Shown here: positions 18,801 through 27,523 of the stretch, piece after piece | Numbering within the stretch: position 1 is the first letter of the stretch | Layout: every line of letters begins with the position of its first letter | Assembly: GCA_016715905.1 (NCBI GenBank) | Contig: JADJXI010000016.1 | Coordinates: forward strand, 1-30,629 | Source of the DNA: Sphingobacteriaceae bacterium | Lineage (GTDB): Bacteria; Bacteroidota; Bacteroidia; B-17B0; Aurantibacillaceae | Direction of reading: 5' to 3' | Length of the DNA: 30,629 nucleotides | The notes under the pieces: model-generated | Told to the model about the DNA's origin: nothing | Seen by the model: the letters and a program-made list of their open reading frames with translations, nothing else | Database searches by the model: none | Position numbers and translations under genes: made by a program

Positions 18801-18962
18801 CCATGGAGAATTCTCGGATGTACCGTTGTTCGAATCATTTCCTTGGGAAGATGATACGTAATAGGTCGTTTGAGGAAAGAGTGAAATTAAACATACGAAA
18901 GATAAAAAGATAGCAATTCTCATTCTATACATAACAACATCCATTCTTAATTTGATAAACAT
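15813..18962 (-). CDS. Secreted parallel beta-helix protein with Ig-like, F5/8 type C and dockerin-like C-terminal domains
   Basis: 1049 residues, intact. A signal peptide lies near the N terminus; the true start may be the ATG at residue 12 or 15 (MRIAIFLSFVCLISLFPQT), since the ATG at 18962 adds an unusual leader. Order: beta-helix region about 30-590 with repeated 'NNxIxxN' turns (YYVSSSQGNDSNNGTSENSPWKTI opening is typical of right-handed beta-helix/pectate-lyase-like proteins); an SbsA/Big-like Ig domain about 593-688 (PPTLVSAALLDSTKLLLTFSEP); an F5/8 type C carbohydrate-binding domain about 690-836 (WLVYDLGTVKQISITRISFY); and a C-terminal region about 837-1049 ending in two calcium-loop repeats, GDGDANGTINVLDYG and SDLDLNASVNVLDYG, as in dockerin type I. 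Probably a polysaccharide lyase, epimerase or binding protein exported to the surface. No catalytic residues could be assigned. Confidence 0.85.
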   Translation of the reverse strand: MFIKLRMDVVMYRMRIAIFLSFVCLISLFPQTTYYVSSSQGNDSNNGTSENSPWKTISKLNSRSLNPGDQILFKKGDIWTENLVIKNSGTSGQRIYYGGYSEGAKPIISLREEVPGWTNAANWIEYSPNIWRMNITPGIRLEVGISRIWLDGLETSIAGGITSESNGDGTYGICSDHKFWSSAENGALYVYATSNPAIFYSSIKYSGKINLDGSIVYDAIKLQNANFIVIDGLDIQGGMYCAIRLDGSNNVIIENSSVGKYCRFAGIAGFNGSDFAIIRNNNINSDFGVEQYLQYSASSGIQYGIVAADGCTYWNIYNNYIKWWAMGGFYFRTSNIGVSKYHKFYNNVVTNPLPATHGKCGQITSGVSGDASTYIEIYNNYFTESPMGIQVNASDNKFYFNVFNDIRGGTSTYSISGFAFSILKADAANMPQNNFVFNNTMYNFNKWAHDWTGDQTYILNNLYVNCGNTTSENVGVIFSQYSNIIFENNLFYRTNKGINDKMISLENVGGLTVTEWNALNGSYNKKISGNLQHLGSVDSLMDASDFSLPKNSLGLTAGTDISTLVPEGFKDRNGTIVNRTKPDIGAVQYVTGDQIPPTLVSAALLDSTKLLLTFSEPLSSSGIASLSNYSISDGILIYAAELNTNETKITLTTSPHTFGQNYSCSVYNLQDQAGNFLSTTSNSITYFSIFDRPSAGYINKLTIIKVAASNIDEPPYKTIDGIYYSNGGDANSRWKASPIPQWLVYDLGTVKQISITRISFYGFQEGRIYNYNISVSKDSVNWVDIVKNAASSNQEWTVNIFNPVEAKFLKLEVTGNNQNDWATVWETEIWGSSSLQAPLQIKPKVFLQGAYENDQMRTNLHGSNLIPLSQPYISAPWYYNGYETVLSIPTAVVDWILIELRSTISSTIAKRAAFIKHDGTIVDLDGQSPVNFYGISSGDYYTIIRHRNHLSIMSADKVALSESPTLYDFTVSPSRAYGNDQATLGNGKYGMYSGDGDANGTINVLDYGTVGAKLFQTGYFLSDLDLNASVNVLDYGKANQNLLKVSNVP

Positions 18963-18993
18963 AATTTGTTTCGCCTTGGGTGGATTAAAAAGT

Positions 18994-19008
18994 TCAAACT
19001 ATATGCCA
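18994..19008 (-). promoter_or_regulatory. Sigma-54-like element, copy 3 (secreted beta-helix gene)
   Basis: The minus strand reads TGGCATATAGTTTGA. TGGCA at -24 is a perfect consensus match; TTTGA replaces TTGC at -12. It ends 31 nt before the ATG at 18962, so a start about 12 nt downstream would give a short, normal leader. It shares GGCATA-N3-TTTG with copies 1 and 2. Confidence 0.4.
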
Positions 19009-19247
19009 TTTTTATTAATTCATACATTTTATTCATCGGCCTTGTCTCAATAAATTAGCGTTAATTTTACCTGACTTTTTTACTTATAGTTTTGTGTTTT
19101 GAACAAATATAATAATAATATTAAAGATTTCATTCTAATCATATTTTAATTCCCATAACATAACCTCATAATTCAATCTTATTTATCATTATGGTACTTA
19201 ATTGGCCTCTGTTTTGTTCTTTTTTATTCAAATTTATTGATAATGCA

Positions 19248-19284
19248 TTTTTTTGAGGCATAATATTTGTAATATTTAGGGTGA
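19248..19284 (+). promoter_or_regulatory. Repeated sigma-54-like promoter element, copy 2 (flippase unit)
   Basis: Identical to copy 1 across 22 nt (19248-19269), then TAATATTTAGGGTGA against CGATATTTAGAGGTGA. The core AGGCATAATATTTGT (19256-19270) has T instead of C at the -12 position. It lies about 465 nt before the flippase start, so the transcript would have a long leader. Confidence 0.45.
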
Positions 19285-19560
19285 GTAAAATAGTGTTTTA
19301 AGGGTATTTTAAACAAAATTCTTGTTCTGATTATTCCCTGAAAACATTATTCTTAAATGTAGCAAGATCCTCTATTGAATTACGATGTGGAATCCATACA
19401 CTTTTTCAAAGTAAAGTTAAACCAATTGAGTAATTGACTAAGCTATTAATTTTAATAGAGGACAAATAATTTTTCTTTCATGTGACTGACAGAGCGAAGC
19501 TGTGCACTGATGTCTTCATTCCTAAGTTGTAAAACAAATTAATTATTCTATAATTTGTTC

Positions 19561-19595
19561 GCCTCCCCGGCCTAGCCAAACAAAGCGGGGCAGGC
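19561..19595. repeat. GC-rich hairpin, REP-like
   Basis: GCCTCCCCG (19561-19569) pairs with CGGGG-C-AGGC (19586-19595) with one bulged C and a 16-nt loop; GGCTGGCGG follows. It stands out sharply from the AT-rich surroundings. No second copy is in this window, so calling it a dispersed repeat is inference. Confidence 0.5.
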
Positions 19596-19735
19596 TGGCG
19601 GATTCATATAATTAGCAATGCAAAAAAGTAGTAAATCTAAAATTTGAAAAATTATATATTTTTGATGCATGAAATAATTTACCTATCAACATTCAAAATT
19701 CAACACTCATAATTCATCATTAAACAATTTCCCAA

Positions 19736-21251
19736 ATGTCCAAATCCCTTACAGATAAAACTATATCCGGTTTAAATTGGAGCTTCATTGGCAATAACTC
19801 AATGGCGGTTATTAATATTGTAGTAGGGATTGTATTAGCCCGTCTTCTTCTGCCGCAAGACTTTGGGCTTTTAGGAATGACATATATATTCCTAGGGCTT
19901 GCGGAACTATTTGTAACGCTTGGTATGGGCTCTTCTGTTCAGAGACTTAAAAATCTAACAAGAGAACATATAAGGGTTGCTACAACAACAACGATTATTT
20001 CAAGCTTAATGGTATATTTTATTTTCTGGTTTTCTGCCCCTTACATTGCAGGATTTTATAAGGAGGACAGGCTCATCTCGATAATAAGAGTCTTATCATC
20101 TTTATTTATTATACAGGGTTTTGTGACTGTTAGCTATGGACAAATAAGAAGAGCGCTTGATTTTAAATATATTCTAAAAATCGATTTAAGTTCTTTTACT
20201 TTGGGTTACGGTGTCCTAAGTTCGCTTTTAGCCTTTCTGGGTTATGGTGTCTGGAGCTTAGTATATGGCAGAATAGCATCTTCTATGATATCTGCGGTTA
20301 TTATTATAATTAAAGTGCCGGTAAATTTTAATCCTTTAATCAGGAAAAAAAGAATTTAGGGATTTAGCCGGGTTTGGTGCCGGTATTAGTATAAGCAACC
20401 TTATTTTTTATGCTTCTTCGAACATAGATCTATTAGTTGTTGGAAAGATGCTGAATTCTTATATGTTAGGTTTATATACAAGGGCACTTAATTTAACGAA
20501 GGAATCGATGACAAAAATAACCGGTGGAATTTATAATGTTCTCTTTCCTGCTTTTGCGGCAGTTCAAGATGATTCTGATAAATTAAAAATTGCATATTTA
20601 AGAACAATTAAAACTGTTTCTTATTTTGTGTTTCCTGTTCTTATTTCAATGATAGTAACAGCCGAGTATGTAATAAAAGGACTTTACGGTGCGAAGTGGG
20701 GAGGTGCAATTACATCCTTCCAAATCTTAGGTGTTGCCGGTATTTTAAGAGCCACTTTACCTTACTCCGGTGCCATCGCACAGGCTACCGGAAGAGTGTT
20801 TATAGAAGCTTTTCAGCAGCTTATTTATTTTTTAATTTTAGGCGGATGTGCGTTCTTTGCTATTCGTTTTGGAATCGAGGGGATTGCCGCTTCAATACTT
20901 ATTGCAAGTTTATGGTTGTTCGCTGCTCAGAGCTGGCTGGCATTAAAAATTATCAAATCAAACTGGAAAGAGTTTCTTGGAGCAATGATCCCCGGATTTG
21001 CCAACTTAATTTTAATGATGGCCGTAAATCTTTTTTTATTTTTTATGCTGGAAAATTTTTTTAACAATCTTCCAAACGAATTTAAGCTGATCATAACAGT
21101 CGTTGTAAACGCAATAATATTCCTTGCAGCATTAGTTTTTATACCTGCTTCTATAAAAGGAGATACGTTTGATTGGCTAATTGAAAAATATAAAAAATAT
21201 ATACCAAAACCATTCATCAAATTTTATTTTTCGTTTAACACCCCGGCTTAA
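19736..21251 (+). CDS. Wzx-type polysaccharide flippase, MOP superfamily (one frameshift)
   Basis: Inner-membrane exporter that flips lipid-linked repeat units to the periplasm. It starts MSKSLTDKTISGLNWSFIGNNSMAVINIVVGIVLARLL, the standard opening of the RfbX/MurJ-like branch, followed by PQDFGLLGMTYIFLGL and about a dozen hydrophobic segments. The first frame stops at 20359; removing one A from the run 20345-20351 gives RKKEFRDLAGFGAGISISNLIFYASSNIDLLVVGKMLNSY, which joins smoothly to the second frame ending at 21251. Joined length about 505 residues, normal for the family. It opens the second plus-strand unit. No Wzy polymerase was recognised in the window, so assignment to a Wzx/Wzy route is incomplete. 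Confidence 0.9.
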
Positions 21252-21415
21252 TTGAGTGGCCTATGAGTGATTTGTATAACCATATATATAGTTGCTTAAG
21301 TATTATTGAAATTTTAGTGATAAGTTAACGGCCATATTTCAGGGAATTGGTTTTGAAATAATTTTGAAGCTTGCAATTACAAATTATCAAAATTTAAAAT
21401 TGAGGAAATAATAGG

Positions 21416-22330
21416 ATGTACAGTTCAATAAAAAAGAAAATCAAAAAATATTTAGAAAAAAAAGTTGGTGCATTGCTTGAACCTTCAATAAGCAAAGTAA
21501 TGATAAATAATTTTAGTCTAAATCAACAAATGCAGATATTCCTAAAGTTATTTTATAAAGAACAGGTAATTGATAAGAAAAAGAAATTTAGTTTTGATGA
21601 AGTTGGCTTTGATGTTTATTCATCAACATTTGAAGACGGAATTCTTCAATATATATTTTCAATAATAGGAATGGAAACGAGAAAATGTGTGGATATTGGA
21701 TGTGGAGCAATAAACGGAAGCAATGTTGCAAATTTAATTATTAATCATGGTTTTAAAGGTCTTTTAATAGATGGCAATTCTGAACAGATTTCTATCACCA
21801 AAAATTATTATAATATTCACCCGGAATCTTCGGTTGACCCTCCAATAGCTGTTTGGGAGATGGTTAATATCGAAAATATAGATAGTATTTTAAAAAAAAA
21901 TGGCTTTGTTGGGAGAATCGATCTATTATCCATTGATTTAGATGGAATAGATTATTGGATTTGGAAAGCTATCAAAGTTGTTAAACCAAGAGTTTTATTA
22001 GTTGAATATCAAGATGCTCTTGGACCAAGTAGATCCTGGACAATTCCATATGAACCAAATTTTAATCTTAAGGACTATGAAGTAAATAGAAACGATTACA
22101 ATTATGTCGGGGCTTCCTTGAATGCATTTGTAAAGTTGGGAAAAGAAAAAGGTTATCGATTGGTAGGATGTAATAAAGGCGGGTGGAATGCTTTTTTTAT
22201 TGCATCAGGTATTGCGGATGATCTTTTACCGGAGGTTTCTACAGAAAGTTGTTTTAAGTACGAGAGAAACCAATATAGTATGAAGTATAGATTTCCGTTA
22301 ATAGCTGATCTGCCATGGGATGAAGTTTAA
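21416..22330 (+). CDS. FkbM-like SAM-dependent methyltransferase-fold protein
   Basis: 304 residues, intact, ATG at 21416 after GAGGAAAT. The central part has CVDIGCGAINGSNVANLI (about 97-114), the SAM-binding glycine loop, then GFKGLLIDGNSEQI with an acidic residue where the SAM ribose is bound, and DLLSIDLDGIDYWIWKAI (about 175-192), followed by PRVLLVEYQD. GASLNAFVKLGKEKGYRLVGCNKGGWNAFFI resembles a group of FkbM-related proteins common in surface-polysaccharide clusters. The N-terminal 60 residues are charged and predicted helical. Likely role: O-methylation of a sugar or of a glycan end. The acceptor is unknown. It lies 164 nt after the flippase gene without a visible promoter or terminator. 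Confidence 0.75.
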   Translation: MYSSIKKKIKKYLEKKVGALLEPSISKVMINNFSLNQQMQIFLKLFYKEQVIDKKKKFSFDEVGFDVYSSTFEDGILQYIFSIIGMETRKCVDIGCGAINGSNVANLIINHGFKGLLIDGNSEQISITKNYYNIHPESSVDPPIAVWEMVNIENIDSILKKNGFVGRIDLLSIDLDGIDYWIWKAIKVVKPRVLLVEYQDALGPSRSWTIPYEPNFNLKDYEVNRNDYNYVGASLNAFVKLGKEKGYRLVGCNKGGWNAFFIASGIADDLLPEVSTESCFKYERNQYSMKYRFPLIADLPWDEV

Positions 22331-22495
22331 AGAAATGATTGAGCTAGTATTAGTTTTATAATCGTGACGTTTATTTGCAAAAGCAAAACTGTGATTAATA
22401 TGATCATTAAGCTGAATCCTAATTACTCCTTTTGTCTTTATAAATAAAAAATACTAATAACTGCAAATACCTTTAACAATGCCAATCATGATTTT

Positions 22496-24559
22496 ATGAA
22501 TTTAAAGATTGAAAAAAACAAATTTTATTTCTGGTTATTTCTCATAGTAATAATTCTGGCAGGATTATATTTCAGGCTAAAAGGACTTGGTAAATGGCCG
22601 CTGACAGTAGATGAGTACTACATCGTTAAGTCTTCACAGAATATCCTTAAATATGGCTTACCTCAATGGGATGCAGGAGGTTATTATATTAGAGGTTTAC
22701 CTCAGCAGTATTTAACTGCTTTGCTGCTTTTTCTTGGATTAAAAGCCGAATTTGCTTCCAGAATAATCCCTGTTATGGCAAATCTGTTAGCTATTCCGGG
22801 ATTATACTTATTAGGAAAAAAAGTGGCCGGAAAAACAGTCTCTGTTGCCTTAGTGCTTGTTTTTACTTTTTCACTATGGGAGATTGAGTTTGCCAGGTTT
22901 GCAAGAATGTACACGCTATTTCAAACAACATTTATATGGTACTTATATTTTTTATACAGAACTATAATTGAAAAAGATGGTGAGGCCTTTAAGTGGCTCT
23001 GGATACTTAGTTTTTTGAGTATCTTTATTTATGAAGGAAGTATCTTTTTAGTGACTCTGAATTTCCTTCCAATTATTTGGGATAACCATAAAAATATCAT
23101 AAATCCATTTTCTTATGAAGTTGTTAAAAGAAATCTCCTAAAATTGATCATCGGTATCGGCATATTTTTAATTGCCTATGCATTATTAACATTAAATTTC
23201 CGTACATTAAATCAAAATAATATGCTGCCGCCTGATGTAGTGGATTACTTTAAAACATTTAAATCGGGGGGGGTGATAAGAAAACCTGTTCTACTTTTAC
23301 AAACTTTACCTTCCAACTTTTCTTGGCTGTTTCTACTTTTAATACCTTTAGCTATTAATATTCTAACTTTTATTAAAATCAAAAAATCAGAGACGACAAT
23401 TTTTTTTAAGACAGCTTTTACTGTACTGTTGATTTTTTCTTTTCTTAACCTTATCGGGCTTATTATTATATCTTCTCTAATCTTCGTTCTTATGGGTTGG
23501 TTAGAACCGCACGATTTCAGATTATTTCAAAAGCGACAATCCTCGAATCGCAAATGGAAAATTTTCCCTTCAAATATTTTCAGAAGCTTCTTATTTACTG
23601 GTTTAATAAATTTTATTTTTTGGATTGTGTTTGCTCTAAATACAAATACATGGTATAATTTCTTTCGGGTTGATCTAGTTTCAACCAAAATTTTGGCTTT
23701 AAAAACAATTGTTAAGGAATCCATAAACTATCCTTATATTTATGAAACATATGCTTTATTCCGGGATACCATTCCGATCATGATAATGATAGTGTTTTTT
23801 TTATTGACCTTTTTAATGATTTATATTTTTATCAATTTTTATAAAAAGGAAGTATTTCATTATCGCTTTTTAATTTTTTTACTTTTAATCTTAATTTTAG
23901 CGCAAAATGTGCTCAGTCTTACTTATTTCGAAACCCGTTATTTTTTCTTCTTATACCCTTTAATTTTATTGTTGGTTTTATTAAGCCTTGAAAGAATTAT
24001 TAATTTAATAACCAAAAGGAATTACTTGAACAAGTTTGCTTTTGGATTGTCTCTGGTTGTTGTATTAATCTTCTCAGAGGACTTTCAAGCAAACCATCTT
24101 TTAAATATTGATGGCAAAGAAATAAATTTCAGACTTAACTATAGCTTTCCGTTGGCCCTTCATTATTATCCCAGATGGGACAGCGAAACTCCTGCTGAGA
24201 TTGTGAACAAAGAATCAGTTAAGGATGATCTTATTATTACGAATGAACAGACATGCGAATTTTATCTGGACAGGATGGATTATATCTTTAGGGATTATAG
24301 ATGGGCAGAATTCCCCGGTGAATCAATTTTTAATGGAACAAAAGAAAGATGGTCAAATGCTAATTTAATTTACAAATATCCGGAGCTCAATCGGAAACTG
24401 GACAATTGTCCGCATAGAATCTGGCTTCTAATTAATACAACATGGGCTCTTGATGAATTGAATTCATTAGTTAACAAGTATGAAAAATATTTGTATTATA
24501 AAAGCATTGATGGGCGAGTGTTACTTTTTAATATTCCTAAGTCAAACCATACTAGCTGA
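22496..24559 (+). CDS. GT39-like (GT-C fold) polytopic membrane glycosyltransferase
   Basis: 687 residues, intact. After one N-terminal membrane segment (13-24) comes YFRLKGLGKWPLTVDEYY (25-42), the typical first periplasmic loop of ArnT/PMT-like GT-C enzymes; the acidic pair in VDEYY is the expected catalytic or metal site. Hydrophobic segments then fill residues about 75-530, including LNFLPIIWDN and LLLILILAQNVL, and the last 140 residues form a soluble C-terminal domain. Such enzymes use polyprenyl-phosphate sugars on the outer face of the inner membrane to decorate lipids, proteins or glycans. The family name covers diverse functions, so the acceptor is open. A poly-lysine stretch is not present; base composition is like its neighbours. 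Confidence 0.8.
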   Translation: MNLKIEKNKFYFWLFLIVIILAGLYFRLKGLGKWPLTVDEYYIVKSSQNILKYGLPQWDAGGYYIRGLPQQYLTALLLFLGLKAEFASRIIPVMANLLAIPGLYLLGKKVAGKTVSVALVLVFTFSLWEIEFARFARMYTLFQTTFIWYLYFLYRTIIEKDGEAFKWLWILSFLSIFIYEGSIFLVTLNFLPIIWDNHKNIINPFSYEVVKRNLLKLIIGIGIFLIAYALLTLNFRTLNQNNMLPPDVVDYFKTFKSGGVIRKPVLLLQTLPSNFSWLFLLLIPLAINILTFIKIKKSETTIFFKTAFTVLLIFSFLNLIGLIIISSLIFVLMGWLEPHDFRLFQKRQSSNRKWKIFPSNIFRSFLFTGLINFIFWIVFALNTNTWYNFFRVDLVSTKILALKTIVKESINYPYIYETYALFRDTIPIMIMIVFFLLTFLMIYIFINFYKKEVFHYRFLIFLLLILILAQNVLSLTYFETRYFFFLYPLILLLVLLSLERIINLITKRNYLNKFAFGLSLVVVLIFSEDFQANHLLNIDGKEINFRLNYSFPLALHYYPRWDSETPAEIVNKESVKDDLIITNEQTCEFYLDRMDYIFRDYRWAEFPGESIFNGTKERWSNANLIYKYPELNRKLDNCPHRIWLLINTTWALDELNSLVNKYEKYLYYKSIDGRVLLFNIPKSNHTS

Positions 24560-24813
24560 AAATAATTTTAAAAACAGATCGAAAGTTACTTATATAGCTG
24601 CATTTTTTAATATGAAATATTTAATTAGAAAATTAATTAATTGTTCTCTAAATCCTTTATCACCTAAATAAGGAAATAGTCGAAGCATTATCTTCCCATT
24701 GTGTAAAAAACTGACTTGTATATAATTTTAACTATATCAATAGATCAAGCTACATTTACTAAAAAAATTACTGACCAGTTTCTGCTATAAAGTTTAAAAA
24801 AGGATATATAAAA

Positions 24814-25553
24814 ATGATGGGTATCAAAAAATATTTAAACCATTTCTTCCTGCTGAATTTCTAGCTCTAAGAAGAAGAATTATTAATAATAATTATGAAA
24901 AAAGGGAAACAAAAATTTTTGAACAGGTTGTAAAAGAATATTTAGTAAGCCACAAGATTACTAAATTACAATTGGGAAGCCAGAGGAATGCTCTTAAAGG
25001 ATGGTTGAACACAGATAGGTTTGCTGATAAGATTAATAACATTTTTTTTCTCGATGTTACAAAAAAGTTTAATATACCGGATGAATCTTTCGATTATGTT
25101 TATTGCGAAGAATTGATTGAGCATATTGACTATAAAGAAGGCATAAATATGCTCAAGGAATGCTGTAGAATATTAAAATCGGGTGGAAAAATAAGAATAG
25201 GAACGCCTGATTTAAAAAGTTTTATAGAAATTTATAATCCCAGCCATAATCAAATTCAAGGTGAATATATAAAATGGATCGTCGATAGTTATCTGACAGA
25301 TATCAAAATATACAATAGTGTTTTTGTTATAAATAATGTTTTTTATAATTGGGAACATAAATTCATTTATGATTTTGATACCTTAGCTGACTCATTGCAA
25401 AGAACAGGTTTCAATGGTATTGTGCGAAGACTTGATGGCGAGAGCAGTGACGAACATTTGAAAAATATTGAGCAGCACGTGATAGCCTCAGAAAATAATA
25501 AATTTAGAAATTTTGAGTCATTTTTTATAGAAGCCCAAAAACCAGTCAAATGA
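24814..25553 (+). CDS. Class I SAM-dependent methyltransferase (Methyltransf_11-like), frameshift near the start
   Basis: The 193-residue frame from 24972 lacks the N terminus. ATG at 24814, after AAAGGA, opens MMGIKK, and adding one A to the run 24826-24831 gives IKKIFKPFLPAEFLALRRRIINNNY and continues in frame to the main body, so the joined protein is about 247 residues. Motifs: LQLGSQRNALKGWLNTD (the SAM-binding region in its LGsG.. variant), FFLDVTKKFNIPDESFDYVYCEELIEHIDYKEG (DESFDYVYCEELIEHI is the classic block), MLKECCRILKSGGKIRIGTPDL. This is the usual layout of Methyltransf_11 proteins found in glycan loci. The acceptor is unknown. It lies 7 nt before the next glycosyltransferase start. 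Confidence 0.85.
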
Positions 25554-25560
25554 AGCGTGA

Positions 25561-26514
25561 ATGAAAAATAATTATCCCAAAGTGACAGTTGTCATCCCTA
25601 CTTATAATAGATCGCAATTAATTCAGAGATCAATAAATAGTGTTCTTAATCAAACTTATAAGAATGTTGAGCTGATTGTCGTTGATGATTCAGATGATGA
25701 TACAGAAATTAAAGTTAAAGAAATAAAAGATGAGAGACTGATTTATATAAAGAATAGTCAAAGAATGGGTGTGTCAAAAGCAAGAAACATGGCTATTAAG
25801 ATTTCCACAGGTGAGCTTATTGCTTTTCAGGATTCCGACGATGAATGGTATAATGATAAGCTTGAGAAGCAAGTTAACCTTCTCCTTAAATCTTCACCCC
25901 GGGTTGCTGCCGTTTACTGCGGACAGGAATTTTTTGATATTACTACTGGTGAAAAAACTGGCATCGAATTAACCGAGATTAATTTCAGAAAATCTTATGC
26001 AGAAGGATTTCTCCAGACTCCTGCAACACAAACAGTATTAATTAAAAAAAGTGTTTTAAATGAGGTCGGTTATTTTGATGAACGACTTAGAGCCGCCGAA
26101 GATACGGAACTGGCAATTAGGGTATCAAAAAAATACCTGTATGCCTTCGTTAAAGAACCCTTGATAAAGGTTGCAAGAAACCATGATTCTTTGATGGGCA
26201 ATGCGAAAAATTATCTTTACGCTTATGATCTTATTTACGAAAAACACAAAGATTTCTTGAGTAATAAAATTTTATTCGGGTTATGCAAAGTTCTTGCTAA
26301 TTATTGGATTCTAAAAGGAGATTACAAAAAAGCAAAAGGGTATATAAAAAAATCCCTCGAACATCAACTTGAACTTAAAACCCTTGCTCAGTATAGTGCA
26401 ATTGTAATTGCTCCGTTTCTATTAAAATATGCACATAGTAAAAAGTATAAGAATGGGATTCCTCACCCAACTCAGCCGGGAAAGATAATTGAGGACGACA
26501 GAAAAGATTTTTAA
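25561..26514 (+). CDS. Family 2 glycosyltransferase, copy A of a tandem pair
   Basis: 317 residues, intact; ATG at 25561. It has the GT-A opening VTVVIPTYNRSQLIQRSINSVLNQTYKNVELIVVDDSDDDT (8-48), the metal-binding D91-S-D-D in FQDSDDEWYNDKLEKQ, and an ED-type acceptor motif AAEDTELAIRV (about 178-188). The C-terminal 80 residues are Lys-rich and helical. It transfers a sugar from a nucleotide donor to a lipid-linked or glycan acceptor on the cytoplasmic face of the inner membrane. The following gene is a close paralogue in the same orientation, separated by about 60 nt. Donor and linkage cannot be read from sequence. Confidence 0.93.
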   Translation: MKNNYPKVTVVIPTYNRSQLIQRSINSVLNQTYKNVELIVVDDSDDDTEIKVKEIKDERLIYIKNSQRMGVSKARNMAIKISTGELIAFQDSDDEWYNDKLEKQVNLLLKSSPRVAAVYCGQEFFDITTGEKTGIELTEINFRKSYAEGFLQTPATQTVLIKKSVLNEVGYFDERLRAAEDTELAIRVSKKYLYAFVKEPLIKVARNHDSLMGNAKNYLYAYDLIYEKHKDFLSNKILFGLCKVLANYWILKGDYKKAKGYIKKSLEHQLELKTLAQYSAIVIAPFLLKYAHSKKYKNGIPHPTQPGKIIEDDRKDF

Positions 26515-26574
26515 CTCTGATTTTAAATCTCACCAAACCATATATTAATTTTAAAACTGATTATCATTTTATTC

Positions 26575-27523
26575 ATGAATTTTAATCCTAAGGTTTCAGT
26601 AATAATTCCTGTGTTTAACCGGGAGAATCTAATACAAAAGTCCATAAATAGTGTTCTGAACCAGACTTACAAAAACTTAGAATTGATTGTAGTTGATGAT
26701 GCATCTACGGATAATACTGCTCAAAAAATATCAGAAATTAAAGATAAAGATTAAAATATATTGGAAATGAGGTAAACCTCGGCCCATCGCAATCAAGAAA
26801 TAAGGGAATTGAATTATCAACTGGGGAAGTAATAGCTTTTCAGGATTCGGATGACGAATGGCATGCAGATAAATTGGAGAAGCAGATTGATCTGCTTCTT
26901 AAATCTCCGCCGGATGTTGTCGCAGTTTATTGCGGAGTAGAATTTTTTGATATTAGAACTGATATGAAAATTGGGGAAGATCGGCAAAATGACGACTTCA
27001 AAGTCGATTTTTTATCTGGTTCACATTTACCACATACACCATCAACTCAGACTGTGTTAATTAAAAAAAGTGTTCTCAACGAGGTCGGTTATTTTGATGA
27101 AAGACTCGAGCTGCGAAGATACAGAGTTAGCTATAAGAGTATCTAAAAAAATATCGCTATGGTTATGTTAATACACCTTTGGTGAAAATTGCACGAAACC
27201 ATAATTCATTAATGAGCAACGTAAAAAATTATACTATTTCTAAAGAAATAATAATTGAAAAGCACAAAGATTTTTTAAGCAAAAAGATTTTATGGGGTTT
27301 ATGCAAAGAAGTTGCTAATTATTATATCTTAAAAAGTGATTATATGAAAGCGAAAGAGTATATAAAAAAATCTTTTACATTCAAATTTGATCTTAAAAAG
27401 CTTTGCCAATTTACTGCAATTTTAATTGCCCCTTTTTGGATAAAATTCTTATAGTAAAAAATATAAAAAGGAATCCTTCCTCACCCAAATTTCGCAGGTC
27501 AATTTATTAAAGATGATTCTTAA
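26575..27523 (+). CDS. Family 2 glycosyltransferase, copy B of a tandem pair (several frameshifts)
   Basis: Reading joined frames gives NPKVSVIIPVFNRENLIQKS near the ATG at 26575, SVLNQTYKNLELIVVDDASTDNT, then after a frame change near 26750 KYIGNEVNLGPSQSRNKGIE, FQDSDDEWHADKLEKQIDLLLKSPPDV, VLIKKSVLNEVGYFDERLE, a break near 27110, VKIARNHNSLM and, after a last break near 27455, KKYKKGIPHPNFAGQ with TAA at 27521-27523. It parallels copy A from end to end, including the C-terminal GIPHP segment, and shares long near-identical DNA runs such as the one around 27058-27100 (26041-26083 in copy A). Most likely a recent duplication. At least four indels are needed to restore it. They could be sequencing errors or real decay; both the start and the end are conserved, which favours errors. 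Confidence 0.85.

Larger units (their letters stand above)
18963..19735. other. Divergent intergenic region with promoter elements and a GC-rich hairpin
   Basis: 773 bases between the minus-strand secreted-protein gene and the flippase gene. It holds sigma-54-like elements on both strands (18994-19008 minus; 19248-19284 plus), a GC-rich hairpin at 19561-19595 and about 300 nt of structureless AT-rich sequence. A minus-strand stretch at about 19339-19407 reads VWIPHRNSIEDLATFKNNVFRE and stop, which could be the tail of a lost gene, but no longer frame supports it. Confidence 0.5.

Noticed and set aside
19339..19407. Minus-strand peptide VWIPHRNSIEDLATFKNNVFRE as a gene remnant
   Set aside because: Only about 22 residues, with a stop just upstream and no recognisable family.
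25561..27523. Tandem GT2 copies considered as a mobile-element duplication
   Set aside because: There are no flanking inverted repeats, target duplications or transposase fragments.
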